DNA of 64,000 nucleotides. Origin: Thermoactinomyces sp. DSM 45891. GTDB lineage: Bacteria; Bacillota; Bacilli; Thermoactinomycetales; Thermoactinomycetaceae. The notes under the pieces are model-generated. The model searched no databases. It was not told where the DNA came from and worked only from the letters and a program-made list of their open reading frames with translations. The stretch is taken from contig NZ_FPJZ01000007.1 of assembly GCF_900119485.1 (NCBI RefSeq), positions 46,086 to 110,085 of the forward strand, in the 5' to 3' direction. Shown piece after piece: positions 18,286 through 26,047 of the stretch; the first letter of the stretch is position 1, and every line of letters starts with the position of its first letter. A program made the position numbers and the translations under genes.

Positions 18286-18558
18286 TTAAAAAGTTTGTTC
18301 TAAAAAGAACTTTAATTCCTCTGCGGATTCTTTACTAATGCCAAATGCAAACTCAAGATACCCTTCTTCTTCTAAATCATCTTTTCCGATAATGGCAAAT
18401 TTACTGGATTGAATATCCATCACGACCATTTTTCCATAAAATCGATCCGTTCTCATGATGACGAGATCAAACCTGACAGTCTCGCCCATAAATCCGACAA
18501 AACGAGTGTTTGTTTGTACCGTATCATCATATAGGTGCATGAAGTCATCCAACATCAT
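18286..18558 (-). CDS. small conserved Firmicutes protein, DUF3055-like
   Basis: A 90-residue acidic protein (FMHLYDDTVQTNTRFVGFMG...RFDLVIMRTDRFYGKMVVMDIQSSKFAIIG) that resembles the DUF3055/SAV0927 group. No membrane helix, signal or catalytic motif. Two ATGs (18558, 18555) follow AAGGAGA. It lies between yutD and a MerR/RacA-like regulator on the opposite strand to yutD. Function unknown. Confidence 0.65.
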   Translation of the reverse strand: MMLDDFMHLYDDTVQTNTRFVGFMGETVRFDLVIMRTDRFYGKMVVMDIQSSKFAIIGKDDLEEEGYLEFAFGISKESAEELKFFLEQTF

Positions 18559-18624
18559 GGTGCTATCTCCTTCACTGTGTGGATTCTTGCCCCATTATAC
18601 CGTAGGAATCGAAGTTTGCAAGCC

Positions 18625-19266
18625 TTAGAAGAAAAAGAGAAATTTGCCTTTCTTCTGCCTCTTTGGAACCACAGGTTGTTCGCTAGCTGCGGCAGATAAC
18701 TTCTGTGTAAAATGAACATTTCGTAATTCAAGTTTTAGTTGATCTTGCTTTTTCCGGATCTCATCAAACATCTGATGAACATCATTCCCTGATACACGGT
18801 CTAAGTTGAGCGAGACTAACTTGTGTTCCATATCTTCAAATGTTTCAAATATGGTATACATATGGTCTTCCATACGATCCATTCGCTCAAATAATTCTTC
18901 CATCAAATTCCCCATCTGATTCATGGTCGACATGACTTTTTGCATGGTCTTCTCTTGCGTAACAGTTGATAAAGAAGTCACATCCTCTTGTGAAACAGAG
19001 GCTGAGGGTGCTGGTATTGCTAACTTCCCTTCAAATTTAAGATCTTCACGAACCTGCTTCATAGACTGATTTGGCACTGCAAGTCGCTCTTTAATGTCGA
19101 TTAATCGTTCTAAACTATCTTCAGATAAGATATAGTGCCCACGTTCATTTAGATCGGGACTAATATAGTCTTCAAATACATCAATCCACTTACGAATCGT
19201 CCTCGCATGGACTTGGAGGTGTTCTGAAACTTCCCGAGTAGTGAGGAATTCCTTTTGATTGATCAA
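18625..19266 (-). CDS. MerR-type winged-helix protein with coiled coil, RacA-like
   Basis: A 213-residue protein: N-terminal MerR-like HTH (FLTTREVSEHLQVHARTIRKWIDVFEDYI...GHYILSEDSLERL), a linker, then a heptad-rich coiled coil (about 110-190) and a basic end. This resembles RacA, which anchors chromosome origins at the cell pole in sporulation, and other MerR-coiled-coil proteins. The start is set at a TTG (19266): the strong TAGGAGGA lies inside the first codons of the longer ATG frame (19284). A 7-bp inverted repeat overlaps this site. RacA identity is inference. Confidence 0.65.
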   Translation of the reverse strand: MINQKEFLTTREVSEHLQVHARTIRKWIDVFEDYISPDLNERGHYILSEDSLERLIDIKERLAVPNQSMKQVREDLKFEGKLAIPAPSASVSQEDVTSLSTVTQEKTMQKVMSTMNQMGNLMEELFERMDRMEDHMYTIFETFEDMEHKLVSLNLDRVSGNDVHQMFDEIRKKQDQLKLELRNVHFTQKLSAAASEQPVVPKRQKKGKFLFFF

Positions 19267-19276
19267 TGAAGATCCT

Positions 19277-19297
19277 CCTAACATTTTTATTGTTAGG
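19277..19297 (-). promoter_or_regulatory. inverted repeat overlapping the ribosome site of the MerR/RacA-like gene
   Basis: CCTAACA-N7-TGTTAGG, a perfect 7-bp inverted repeat. On the minus strand its second arm (TGTTAGG) runs into the Shine-Dalgarno AGGAGGA. It could be a DNA operator, for example for the MerR-like protein itself, or an RNA hairpin that masks the ribosome site. Confidence 0.5.
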
Positions 19298-19373
19298 TAT
19301 CATTTCTCTTTGAAAAATAGGAATCCTTCTTGATGACAAAGGAAGTCAAGAGTTGACAGGAAAATAGACAAAA

Positions 19374-19397
19374 GGCTACCCATACAAGTGGATAGCC
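19374..19397 (-). terminator. terminator of the secreted-protein gene at 19453-19977
   Basis: On the minus strand GGCTATCCA / TGGGTAGCC with a 6-base loop, followed by a T-rich stretch. Confidence 0.75.
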
Positions 19398-19452
19398 GAT
19401 ATGATAACAATTTTTATTTCATAGTTTACTAAATTGAGCGAAATTCAGTCGA

Positions 19453-19977
19453 CTATTTTGATGGATTGTGTTGAATATAGTCAACCGTAATAGTAGCGTT
19501 AATTGGGGTAGGGCGAACCCCATTTAGTTGGTCGCCTGTTCTATTGAAAGCGGAGAACACGTATTTCTTACCTGATTGTACAGTCGCGAAAAATTCTACT
19601 GCTCCTCCATTTTTTATGTTTCGATCTGCCATAACTGGAACTAAGAAATCAGGCATTTCAACCGTATCGTCCACTCTCATAAAACCCCAAGAAGAGAGCC
19701 AGCTTTTTTTGTCAGAGTCTATCTGGTTTGTGGTAATTTTAATACGTACCCTAGAAGTATGTGTAGCAGTAAATGGAGCGAAATACTCATTAAATGTATC
19801 TAGAGTACAGTTTTGTGTTATTGCGTTGGATACCACAGTGTAACTCGTAGTAGAAATTTGTGAAGAGGATACGTCCGTATTACTGTGTGCATATGTAAAC
19901 GAAGGGAGAGCTATTTCTGCCCCTGTTAACATGGCACTACAAGCGATTATTCCTGCTATCAAACGTTTTGATTTCAT
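19453..19977 (-). CDS. secreted protein of unknown function
   Basis: A 174-residue protein with a clear signal peptide (MKSKRLIAGIIACSAMLTG...SFTYAHS). The mature part is about 145 residues, rich in beta-type sequence and Thr/Asn, with one Cys. The ATG at 19977 is preferred because AAAGGAG lies just upstream, inside the longer frame. The middle (FNEYFAPFTATHTSRVRIKI...FFATVQSGKKYVFSAFNRTG) suggests a jelly-roll or Ig-like fold, but I recognise no family. It is divergent from another small secreted protein at 20152. Confidence 0.7.
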   Translation of the reverse strand: MKSKRLIAGIIACSAMLTGAEIALPSFTYAHSNTDVSSSQISTTSYTVVSNAITQNCTLDTFNEYFAPFTATHTSRVRIKITTNQIDSDKKSWLSSWGFMRVDDTVEMPDFLVPVMADRNIKNGGAVEFFATVQSGKKYVFSAFNRTGDQLNGVRPTPINATITVDYIQHNPSK

Positions 19978-20151
19978 CGATGTCGTCTCCTTTTGTAAAA
20001 ACATAAGACCCATAATATCAAAAAAACATTTATCGTTTTACTACACTAAATTGCATATATTTGAAACCGACATAGGTAGTTTACTTCATCTATTTTCAAG
20101 TAGGAAATGAAGGTACGACTTTATAACTACTAAGTATAAGGAGGTATCTTC

Positions 20152-20571
20152 ATGAAAAAAGTACTATTTATGCTAGGATCACTTTTCTTAGCCTTAATCA
20201 TGTTGTTTGGAACGAGAGGCTTTGTAAATGCAAACGAATTTAATTGGACTTACTTTGAGACGGAAGATGGCAAATGGGATGGGGGCTCAATCGTTACGAC
20301 GAAATCGAAGAGGGATGTCGAGATTAATCTAGGGGCAAAGGATCGTGGACCCATTACGATGGGTGGAAAACCAGTTGATGGTAAAACGCTGAAAGTCCGA
20401 CTATGTAACACTGAAACAGGTGCTTGTACGTCTAATCATCACTTCGCCGGTTCAGAGGACTGCTATGCAACGGTCTTCGATGGGATGAAGCCGGGTACGT
20501 ATCGGATTGATATTACAGACGGCTCTGCATTCTATCGTGTGAAGGGGTATGTTAGAGGAGCAAGTTATTGA
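20152..20571 (+). CDS. small secreted protein of unknown function with cysteines
   Basis: A 139-residue protein with a signal peptide (to about residue 28, FVNANEF) behind AGGAGG. The mature 111 residues contain three cysteines (RLCNTETGACTSNHHFAGSEDCYATV) and end in a beta-rich segment (GTYRIDITDGSAFYRVKGYVRG). Lactococcin- or Ig-like folding is possible, but no family is recognised. It is divergent from the secreted-protein gene at 19453. Confidence 0.72.
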   Translation: MKKVLFMLGSLFLALIMLFGTRGFVNANEFNWTYFETEDGKWDGGSIVTTKSKRDVEINLGAKDRGPITMGGKPVDGKTLKVRLCNTETGACTSNHHFAGSEDCYATVFDGMKPGTYRIDITDGSAFYRVKGYVRGASY

Positions 20572-20578
20572 AAGTGAA

Positions 20579-20617
20579 ATCAGCATCTCTAGCGACGGTG
20601 GCTAGGGATGCTGATTA
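20579..20617 (+). terminator. hairpin after the secreted-protein gene
   Basis: Strong stem AATCAGCATCTCTAGC / GCTAGGGATGCTGATT with a 7-base loop. The T run after it is weak, so termination may be partial. Confidence 0.65.
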
Positions 20618-20642
20618 TCCATAGAAGTGCAACATTCCATTC

Positions 20643-20774
20643 TTATCGAATGTTACGATTTAACATAATTTCGATAAAATCTTGAGAGTGCATCACGTTG
20701 CGTGTTTTCTTTGGCTTGTGAATCATGAAGTCAGCGCATTCAAGAAATGACTTTAGTTTAGCTAAGATAGTCAC
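20643..20774 (-). CDS. 43-residue small protein, hypothetical
   Basis: A short frame below common length cut-offs: GTG start, 43 codons, TAA. AAGGAGGA lies six bases before the start, one of the best ribosome sites in the window. The peptide MTILAKLKSFLECADFMIHKP...RNVMHSQDFIEIMLNRNIR is a basic amphipathic helix followed by a hydrophilic tail, with no signal peptide. It fills an otherwise empty 530-base gap. No family recognised; translation is inferred from the ribosome site. Confidence 0.5.
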   Translation of the reverse strand: MTILAKLKSFLECADFMIHKPKKTRNVMHSQDFIEIMLNRNIR

Positions 20775-21064
20775 AAAAATTCCTCCTTATGATGGTTGTA
20801 AGGGTTACTTTGAAGAGATAGGGATTGGTAAGATAACATGATTTTTTTCATCTGGACCACCTCATGAAAAGTAATTTGTTTTCACACACCTAAAGTAGGT
20901 ACCCTTATTAAAATACAAAAAAACATATTAGAAAATTATATAAATTCGAAACAGAATGGTTTACTAGTACAAAGGTGCTAAGGCGGCTAGGTTGCTTCCG
21001 AAGTTTAAAACCTTGCGCTTTCAGCAGATTCAACGAATTGTGGTTTCGATGTGACTGGATCGTT

Positions 21065-21070
21065 TATAAT
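21065..21070 (+). promoter_or_regulatory. candidate -10 element for yutE-yutF
   Basis: TATAAT 35 bases before the yutE ATG. No -35 at ideal spacing is clear (TTTCGA at 15 bases), so only the -10 is called. Confidence 0.35.
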
Positions 21071-21104
21071 GGAATGGATCAGAGTGAACAAGGAAAGGGA
21101 TACT

Positions 21105-21539
21105 ATGTTATACAAACTAAACATCTCAAGAATTCAAGAGCAGGTAGCTATGTTACGTACTTGTCATGCGATGGCTTCACAGTTACAGATCCGGAACCAA
21201 GGCATGATGGAACGTTTTGCATTAGAGCGGGCAGTTCATCTGGCTGTAGAGTGTATGATTGACATAGGAAACACGATCATTGACGACTTTATTATGCGAG
21301 ATCCAGGTGGTTATCTCGATATTGTAGACATTATGGAAGATGAACAAGTGATCGATCCATCAGTCGGCTCTGTATGGAAGCAATGGATTTTATTGCGTGA
21401 TCGCTTAGTACGGCATTATACCGAAGTTCAGATAGATGAGCTTGCGGCTTTTACCGAGCAATACCAAGTAATGATTCAATTTGACCACCAAGTTCAATCA
21501 TTCTTGCAGGCAGAGAGAGAAAAAGGAAACATTGAGTAG
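21105..21539 (+). CDS. yutE: YutE-like DUF86/HepT-type HEPN protein
   Basis: A 144-residue all-helical protein. It carries the HEPN motif R-x5-H followed by Tyr (RDRLVRHY, Arg98 and His104), the RNase-type signature of HepT toxins. In B. subtilis yutE lies between yutD and yutF, as it does in relative order here. No MNT nucleotidyltransferase antitoxin is adjacent. The ATG at 21105 follows AAGGAAAGGGA; the longer frame has no ribosome site. Whether it is an active RNase is unknown. Confidence 0.82.
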   Translation: MLYKLNISRIQEQVAMLRTCHAMASQLQIRNQGMMERFALERAVHLAVECMIDIGNTIIDDFIMRDPGGYLDIVDIMEDEQVIDPSVGSVWKQWILLRDRLVRHYTEVQIDELAAFTEQYQVMIQFDHQVQSFLQAEREKGNIE

Positions 21540-21576
21540 TAGCGTGGAGAAGGTTAGTCGGATAGGAGTCATAAGG

Positions 21577-22347
21577 ATGAATCGGAAACAGTATCAAGGA
21601 TATTTGATTGACTTAGATGGTACTTTATATCGAGGGATTGAGGTTATTCCGGGAGCTGTTCACTTTATGAAACGATTAGTGGAGAGCAATATTCCCTATC
21701 TGTATCTAACGAATAACTCTTCTCGTCTTCCAGAGCAAGTTGCGAAGCATCTAAGGAGCTTTGGGCTTCCTGCCACTCCTGAACAAGTGTATACATCAGC
21801 TATGGCCACAGCACAGTATATCCAAAAGAATCACCCGAGGTCAAAGGTGTTTGTGGTAGGCGAAGAAGGCTTATATCATGCGCTAATAGAGGTTGATATG
21901 ACCCTAACCGATCGTGAGCCTGATGTAGTGGTGGCCGGAATCGATCGCACTTTTGATTATGAGAAATGTAAACGAGCCAGTCTAGCCATTCAAGCTGGCG
22001 CTGCCTATATTGCGACGAATGTGGACCGGGTTTTACCCACTGAAGAAGGGTATCTTCCGGGTAGTGGGACGATTAATATCGCGATCTCGCATGCTAGTAA
22101 TAGGAAGCCTGTAGTAATCGGAAAGCCAGAAACAATTATTTTGCAATATGCTCTAGAACTTCTGGGAACCAAAGAGGATGAGACTTTGATTGTGGGCGAT
22201 AATTTGGAGACGGATATCTTGACGGGTGTGCGTGGTGGGGTTGATACATTGATGGTTACAACAGGTGTTCATACGAGGCTGGATGTAGAGAAATACAACA
22301 TAACCCCCACTTTTGTAGTGGATCATTTAGATAAATGGGAGATTTAG
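21577..22347 (+). CDS. yutF: HAD-superfamily sugar-phosphatase-like hydrolase YutF
   Basis: A 256-residue HAD-IIA phosphatase (NagD/pNPPase type). Motif I is DLDGTLYRG at residues 10-18, motif II LTNNSSR, and the late motifs are KPE and VGDNLETDI. B. subtilis YutF is a 4-nitrophenylphosphatase-family protein. The ATG at 21577 has ATAGGAG and AAGG just upstream; the longer frame would overlap yutE. The gene is 37 bases after yutE, so they are probably co-transcribed. Confidence 0.92.
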   Translation: MNRKQYQGYLIDLDGTLYRGIEVIPGAVHFMKRLVESNIPYLYLTNNSSRLPEQVAKHLRSFGLPATPEQVYTSAMATAQYIQKNHPRSKVFVVGEEGLYHALIEVDMTLTDREPDVVVAGIDRTFDYEKCKRASLAIQAGAAYIATNVDRVLPTEEGYLPGSGTINIAISHASNRKPVVIGKPETIILQYALELLGTKEDETLIVGDNLETDILTGVRGGVDTLMVTTGVHTRLDVEKYNITPTFVVDHLDKWEI

Positions 22348-22367
22348 AGAAATAGGAGGGAGTCCAT

Positions 22368-23345
22368 TTGTTGAATCGTTGGGAAGATATTGTGGAAGTG
22401 CCATTGCCGTTGCCTTTTGCTTTAAAAGAGATCAAGGCGTATTTATTTATGGGAGAAAATGGCGTTACGATCGTGGATACGGGATTAAACATCGAGCAAG
22501 ATTTTATGGTGTGGGAGTCGACGATGAAAGAGCTAGGAATCACATGGGATGATCTAGATAAAATCGTTCTTACTCACTATCATCCCGACCATTATGGTTT
22601 AGCTGGGAGAATCCAACAACTAGCCGGGGGGATCCCTGTTTACATTTCACAAGTTGACTACCAGCAAGCCCAACTTTTTTGGGATCGCGATAGCAAGATG
22701 GCGCAAGATCTCGCAAGTGCCTTCAGGAGACATGGCTTAGATGAAAGCGTGGTAAGACAAATTCCTGAGCATCTTTCCAGTTTTATTCCATGGATCGAAC
22801 CGCATCCAAACCCAACATTTCTTCGTGCGGGCTCAAAAATTCAGTTAGGTGATCGTACATATAAAGTAATCCATACACCGGGACATGCAGATGGTCATCT
22901 TAGTTTCTATGACCCAGAGCGTGAATGGCTAATTGGTGGGGATTTCCTACTTCCTCGCATAACCCCCAATATTAGCATGTGGCCTAATTGTGATAAGAAC
23001 CCTCTTCAATCCTATTTAAAAACACTTGAGAAAATGGAATTGCTACCTGTAAAGAGAGTCTATTCTTCCCATGGGCCTATATTTGAAAATTATCAGGAAC
23101 GAATTAAACAAATCCGGCATCATCATGAGAGCAGACTAAAGCGCATGCAAGACTTTGTTGAGACCGAAGGGCGTGTTTCTGCTACTGATGTATGTGATCA
23201 TATCTTTGGTAAAGACTTGTCAATTCATAATATTCGCTTTGCACTATCTGAAACATTGGCCCATTTGGAATACCTGCGAAATAATCAACAGGTAGAAGTG
23301 GAGCGTACAGGAAAACGGTACTTTTATGTTCCGTTCCGACAGTAG
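22368..23345 (+). CDS. metallo-beta-lactamase-fold hydrolase
   Basis: A 325-residue MBL-fold protein with the metal motif THYHPDH, a second His in HTPGHADGH and the bridging Asp in GGDFLLP. A C-terminal winged-helix-like region (about 250-325) is seen in the LACTB2/YflN-type group. TTG start behind AGGAGGG, 20 bases after yutF, so it is likely in the same operon. The substrate (thioester, nucleic acid or other) cannot be told from sequence. Confidence 0.85.
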   Translation: MLNRWEDIVEVPLPLPFALKEIKAYLFMGENGVTIVDTGLNIEQDFMVWESTMKELGITWDDLDKIVLTHYHPDHYGLAGRIQQLAGGIPVYISQVDYQQAQLFWDRDSKMAQDLASAFRRHGLDESVVRQIPEHLSSFIPWIEPHPNPTFLRAGSKIQLGDRTYKVIHTPGHADGHLSFYDPEREWLIGGDFLLPRITPNISMWPNCDKNPLQSYLKTLEKMELLPVKRVYSSHGPIFENYQERIKQIRHHHESRLKRMQDFVETEGRVSATDVCDHIFGKDLSIHNIRFALSETLAHLEYLRNNQQVEVERTGKRYFYVPFRQ

Positions 23346-23352
23346 TAAATGG

Positions 23353-23383
23353 AAGGTCATCTCCTTACATACGAGATGACCTT
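23353..23383. terminator. bidirectional hairpin between MBL gene and yutG
   Basis: AAGGTCATCTC / GAGATGACCTT, a perfect 11-bp stem with a 9-base loop between convergent genes. Confidence 0.75.
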
Positions 23384-23402
23384 TACCTAGTTCCATTCCG
23401 TA

Positions 23403-23906
23403 TTACTGATGTCGATTGTGAGCAATTCGAGAGGCTGCTGCAGCCGCAATGGCACCGGCCAAATCATCGAGAAACGTATGAATTGCACCATCTGTTTTAC
23501 AGTTTAATTTGGCTAAGATTCCTGGTTTTACTCGATCAATATATCCGTAATTCGTTAAACCGATGCTTCCGTAAACATTTAAGATCGCGATCGACAATAC
23601 TTCATCAATGCCATATAAACTTTCATCACGCACAATCATATCTTGCAATGGTTCAAGCAAATTGCCTGTCTCAGCTAAAATGTCTAGCTGGATTCCGGTT
23701 AAAACCGCATTTTGTACTTCTCTTTTTTCTAGTACTTTTTCTACGTTTACTAGGCATTCCTCTAGTGTTAGGTCTGGGAAAAAGTCTTTCTGTAGATATA
23801 AGGTGAGTTCGGCTATTTGGGATTCATTGATTCCACGCCGATGAATCCATTCAATGGTTGTTTGATGAACTTCTTTTGCCGAAGCGGGGGCTGGTTGATG
23901 GTTCAT
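23403..23906 (-). CDS. yutG: YutG, phosphatidylglycerophosphatase A-like protein
   Basis: A 167-residue protein with the PgpA-type signature IDEVLSIAILNVYGSIGLTNYGYIDRVKPGILAKLN and the C-terminal THTFLDDLAGAIAAAAASRIAH-type block (seen as IHTFLDDL...SRIAH). The B. subtilis homologue lies next to yutF and yutH, as here. PgpA proteins of E. coli are membrane bound, but the Bacillus short form lacks clear helices, so phosphatase function is family inference. Confidence 0.88.
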   Translation of the reverse strand: MNHQPAPASAKEVHQTTIEWIHRRGINESQIAELTLYLQKDFFPDLTLEECLVNVEKVLEKREVQNAVLTGIQLDILAETGNLLEPLQDMIVRDESLYGIDEVLSIAILNVYGSIGLTNYGYIDRVKPGILAKLNCKTDGAIHTFLDDLAGAIAAAAASRIAHNRHQ

Positions 23907-23991
23907 ATATCACACTCCATTTTCTCTTCAATTGATAGGTTTACCGAAGATGTGGGAATTATGTTAGTTAGCAAGGAAAGGCGGACTTTAT

Positions 23992-24774
23992 ATGAAAACA
24001 TTACTCATTACAGGCGGTAATAAAGGGATCGGGAGCATGATATCGAAGGTATTGGCGGAATCTGGCTGGAATGTTGCGATTGCGGGGAGATCGTATGATC
24101 AAGGGGTCTTCTATGCAAACGAGCTATCTGAGCAGACGGGACAACAAGTCTGTTTTTATCAAGCGGATGTAACAAGCCGTCGGGAAATTAGAGAATTAGC
24201 GCAAGAGGTAAAAAGGGATTTTGGTGGGATTCATGCTTTGGTACATGCAGTTGGTCCTTTTTTACGAGAAAGAAAATTATTTACCGATCATTCTGCAGAA
24301 GAGATAGAGGAGTTAATTCAAGGGAATTTTATGAGTAGCTTATGGTTGACACATGAAATGATTCCGATCATGAGAGAAGAACAATTTGGTAGGCTGATTT
24401 ATTTTGGATTTGGTCGTGCTTCTGAGGCTCCTGCGTGGCCCGATCGATCCGTGTATGCAGCTGCGAAAACAGGTTTGGTTTCATTTATGAAAAGTATTGC
24501 TGTTGAGGAAGCTGTATACGGGATTACAGCTAACATGGTAAGTCCTGGAGATATTATTGGAGAGTATAAAGAGATGACGCGTGAGCAAGTAACCAACATC
24601 TTTGACAAAGAGACCCCGCGTGGTAGGCCTGGATCGGGGGAGGATGTAGCGAGGATCGTGCATTTTTTATTACAAGAGCAATCGGACTTTGTTACGGGTA
24701 GTGTGTTAAATGTGACAGGAGGTCTTGATGTCATTCATCCACGTTCTAAAAAGCAAATTACTTCCATTCAGTAA
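23992..24774 (+). CDS. short-chain dehydrogenase/reductase
   Basis: A 260-residue SDR. NAD(P)-binding TGGNKGIG is near the N terminus, and the active-site YAAAKTG lies in the usual spacing after a region where the expected Ser is replaced by GFGRAS. The C-terminal TGSVLNVTGG is typical of FabG/enoyl-reductase-like members. ATG after AAGGAAAGGCGG. It sits between yutG and yutH, an insertion relative to B. subtilis. Substrate unknown. Confidence 0.85.
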   Translation: MKTLLITGGNKGIGSMISKVLAESGWNVAIAGRSYDQGVFYANELSEQTGQQVCFYQADVTSRREIRELAQEVKRDFGGIHALVHAVGPFLRERKLFTDHSAEEIEELIQGNFMSSLWLTHEMIPIMREEQFGRLIYFGFGRASEAPAWPDRSVYAAAKTGLVSFMKSIAVEEAVYGITANMVSPGDIIGEYKEMTREQVTNIFDKETPRGRPGSGEDVARIVHFLLQEQSDFVTGSVLNVTGGLDVIHPRSKKQITSIQ

Positions 24775-24840
24775 GCACAGTCTACGATTCTTTACATACA
24801 ATATGGGCATAAGTGAATGAAGAAGTAGGGGTGAAGGTAC

Positions 24841-25938
24841 ATGCTTTCACAGGATTTAAAAGAGGTATCAGAGCAACTTGACCAGTGGACAGGAGAAATT
24901 CATTTTACACAATTACTTGAATATCACTATGGTGTTCAGGTGCTCTCAGCTCGGCCTATAGCAGGTGTAATCTATTTGGAGACAGATCAAGGTCCGTATG
25001 GATGTAAACGAATTAAGAAGAGTGAACTAGATAGTTATAAACTGCTGATCCAAGTAGCCCCATGGATGGAGTCACTGCCTGACCGTGTGATGGAAATACC
25101 TATGCCACTTAGTTCTGTAAAAAATAAAAAACATGTCTTAACAGGATTTGCTCGAAATTATGTGATTTATCCTTGGATTCATGGGGAAAGCATGTCTTGG
25201 AATCAGGAGCAAGATTGGTTGGATGCTACGGTACAATTGGCTTCTTTTCATAAACAGAGTGCGGAATGGGAGCCGGAGACGAAGAAAAAAATGAAGTGGA
25301 TAGACTCATCCGAAATTCAAAAAGAAGAAGCACATAAACACGAAATCTATACTCTTGCCGCCAAATGGACAGAGATTCCGAACCAAGTAGATCTCACTTT
25401 ATCGCGAATGGGAACCTACTACCAAAGCTTGCTGGAATCGATTCAAGAATATGATGAGAAGATTGCAGGCCGAGTGGTTAGGGAACAGAGTAGAGTAAAT
25501 GGGAAGCTTTGCCATAATAACTGTTCGCGGAAGAATTGGATTCGGGATGAGGATCATAAGGCCCAACTAGTTGATTGGAATCAACTAAGCTATCAAGTAA
25601 GAACGAAAGATGTAGGCGATTGGTTGCTGACCGCGTATCGTTCTACGGGAAGCAAAGAATTAATTACCCGAATTATCAAGCAATATCATCGGACTCACCC
25701 CATTGAGGAAGAAGAACACGCTTTGATTTATTCGCGGCTCATCTATCCGGATCATTATTTATTTGAGTGCAACCAGATTTTTGAGGAGCAAATTTACTTT
25801 GAAACGACGGCATGTAAAAAGTTAACGGAAGCAAAAGAGATTACAAGTAAAAAAATCGCCTTTGCCAGCTGGTATGTTGAGATGATGAAACAGGAATTCA
25901 ATAAAAAGGTACCGACACTTTATTGGGTACATTTATAA
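24841..25938 (+). CDS. yutH: spore coat-associated protein YutH (CotS/kinase-like fold)
   Basis: A 365-residue protein of the CotS/YutH group, which has an aminoglycoside-phosphotransferase-like fold. Visible pieces are ARPIAGVIYLETDQGPYGCKRIKKSE (nucleotide-site lysine region), a LCHNNCSRKNWI segment where kinases have a catalytic HxD-type loop, and QLVDWNQLSY for the metal-binding Asp. In B. subtilis yutH is a sporulation gene of the coat. GGGGTGAAGG precedes the ATG. The loop reads HNN rather than HGD, so catalysis is doubtful. Confidence 0.8.
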   Translation: MLSQDLKEVSEQLDQWTGEIHFTQLLEYHYGVQVLSARPIAGVIYLETDQGPYGCKRIKKSELDSYKLLIQVAPWMESLPDRVMEIPMPLSSVKNKKHVLTGFARNYVIYPWIHGESMSWNQEQDWLDATVQLASFHKQSAEWEPETKKKMKWIDSSEIQKEEAHKHEIYTLAAKWTEIPNQVDLTLSRMGTYYQSLLESIQEYDEKIAGRVVREQSRVNGKLCHNNCSRKNWIRDEDHKAQLVDWNQLSYQVRTKDVGDWLLTAYRSTGSKELITRIIKQYHRTHPIEEEEHALIYSRLIYPDHYLFECNQIFEEQIYFETTACKKLTEAKEITSKKIAFASWYVEMMKQEFNKKVPTLYWVHL

Positions 25939-25958
25939 ATGTATGTTGTTTTATAAAT

Positions 25959-25988
25959 ACAGCATCCTATGAAGGGTGTTGTTTTTAT
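25959..25988 (+). terminator. terminator of yutH
   Basis: ACAGCATCC / GGGTGTTGT (two wobble pairs) with a 6-base loop and a following T run. Confidence 0.75.
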
Positions 25989-26047
25989 ATTTTATCAATA
26001 AATGGGCAATGTAAGGATACATAGAAAAAGAAGGTAGGAGATTTTCA

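Noticed and set aside
20975..21262. 95-codon frame before yutE
   Set aside because: Out of frame with and overlapping yutE; the peptide has no family features.
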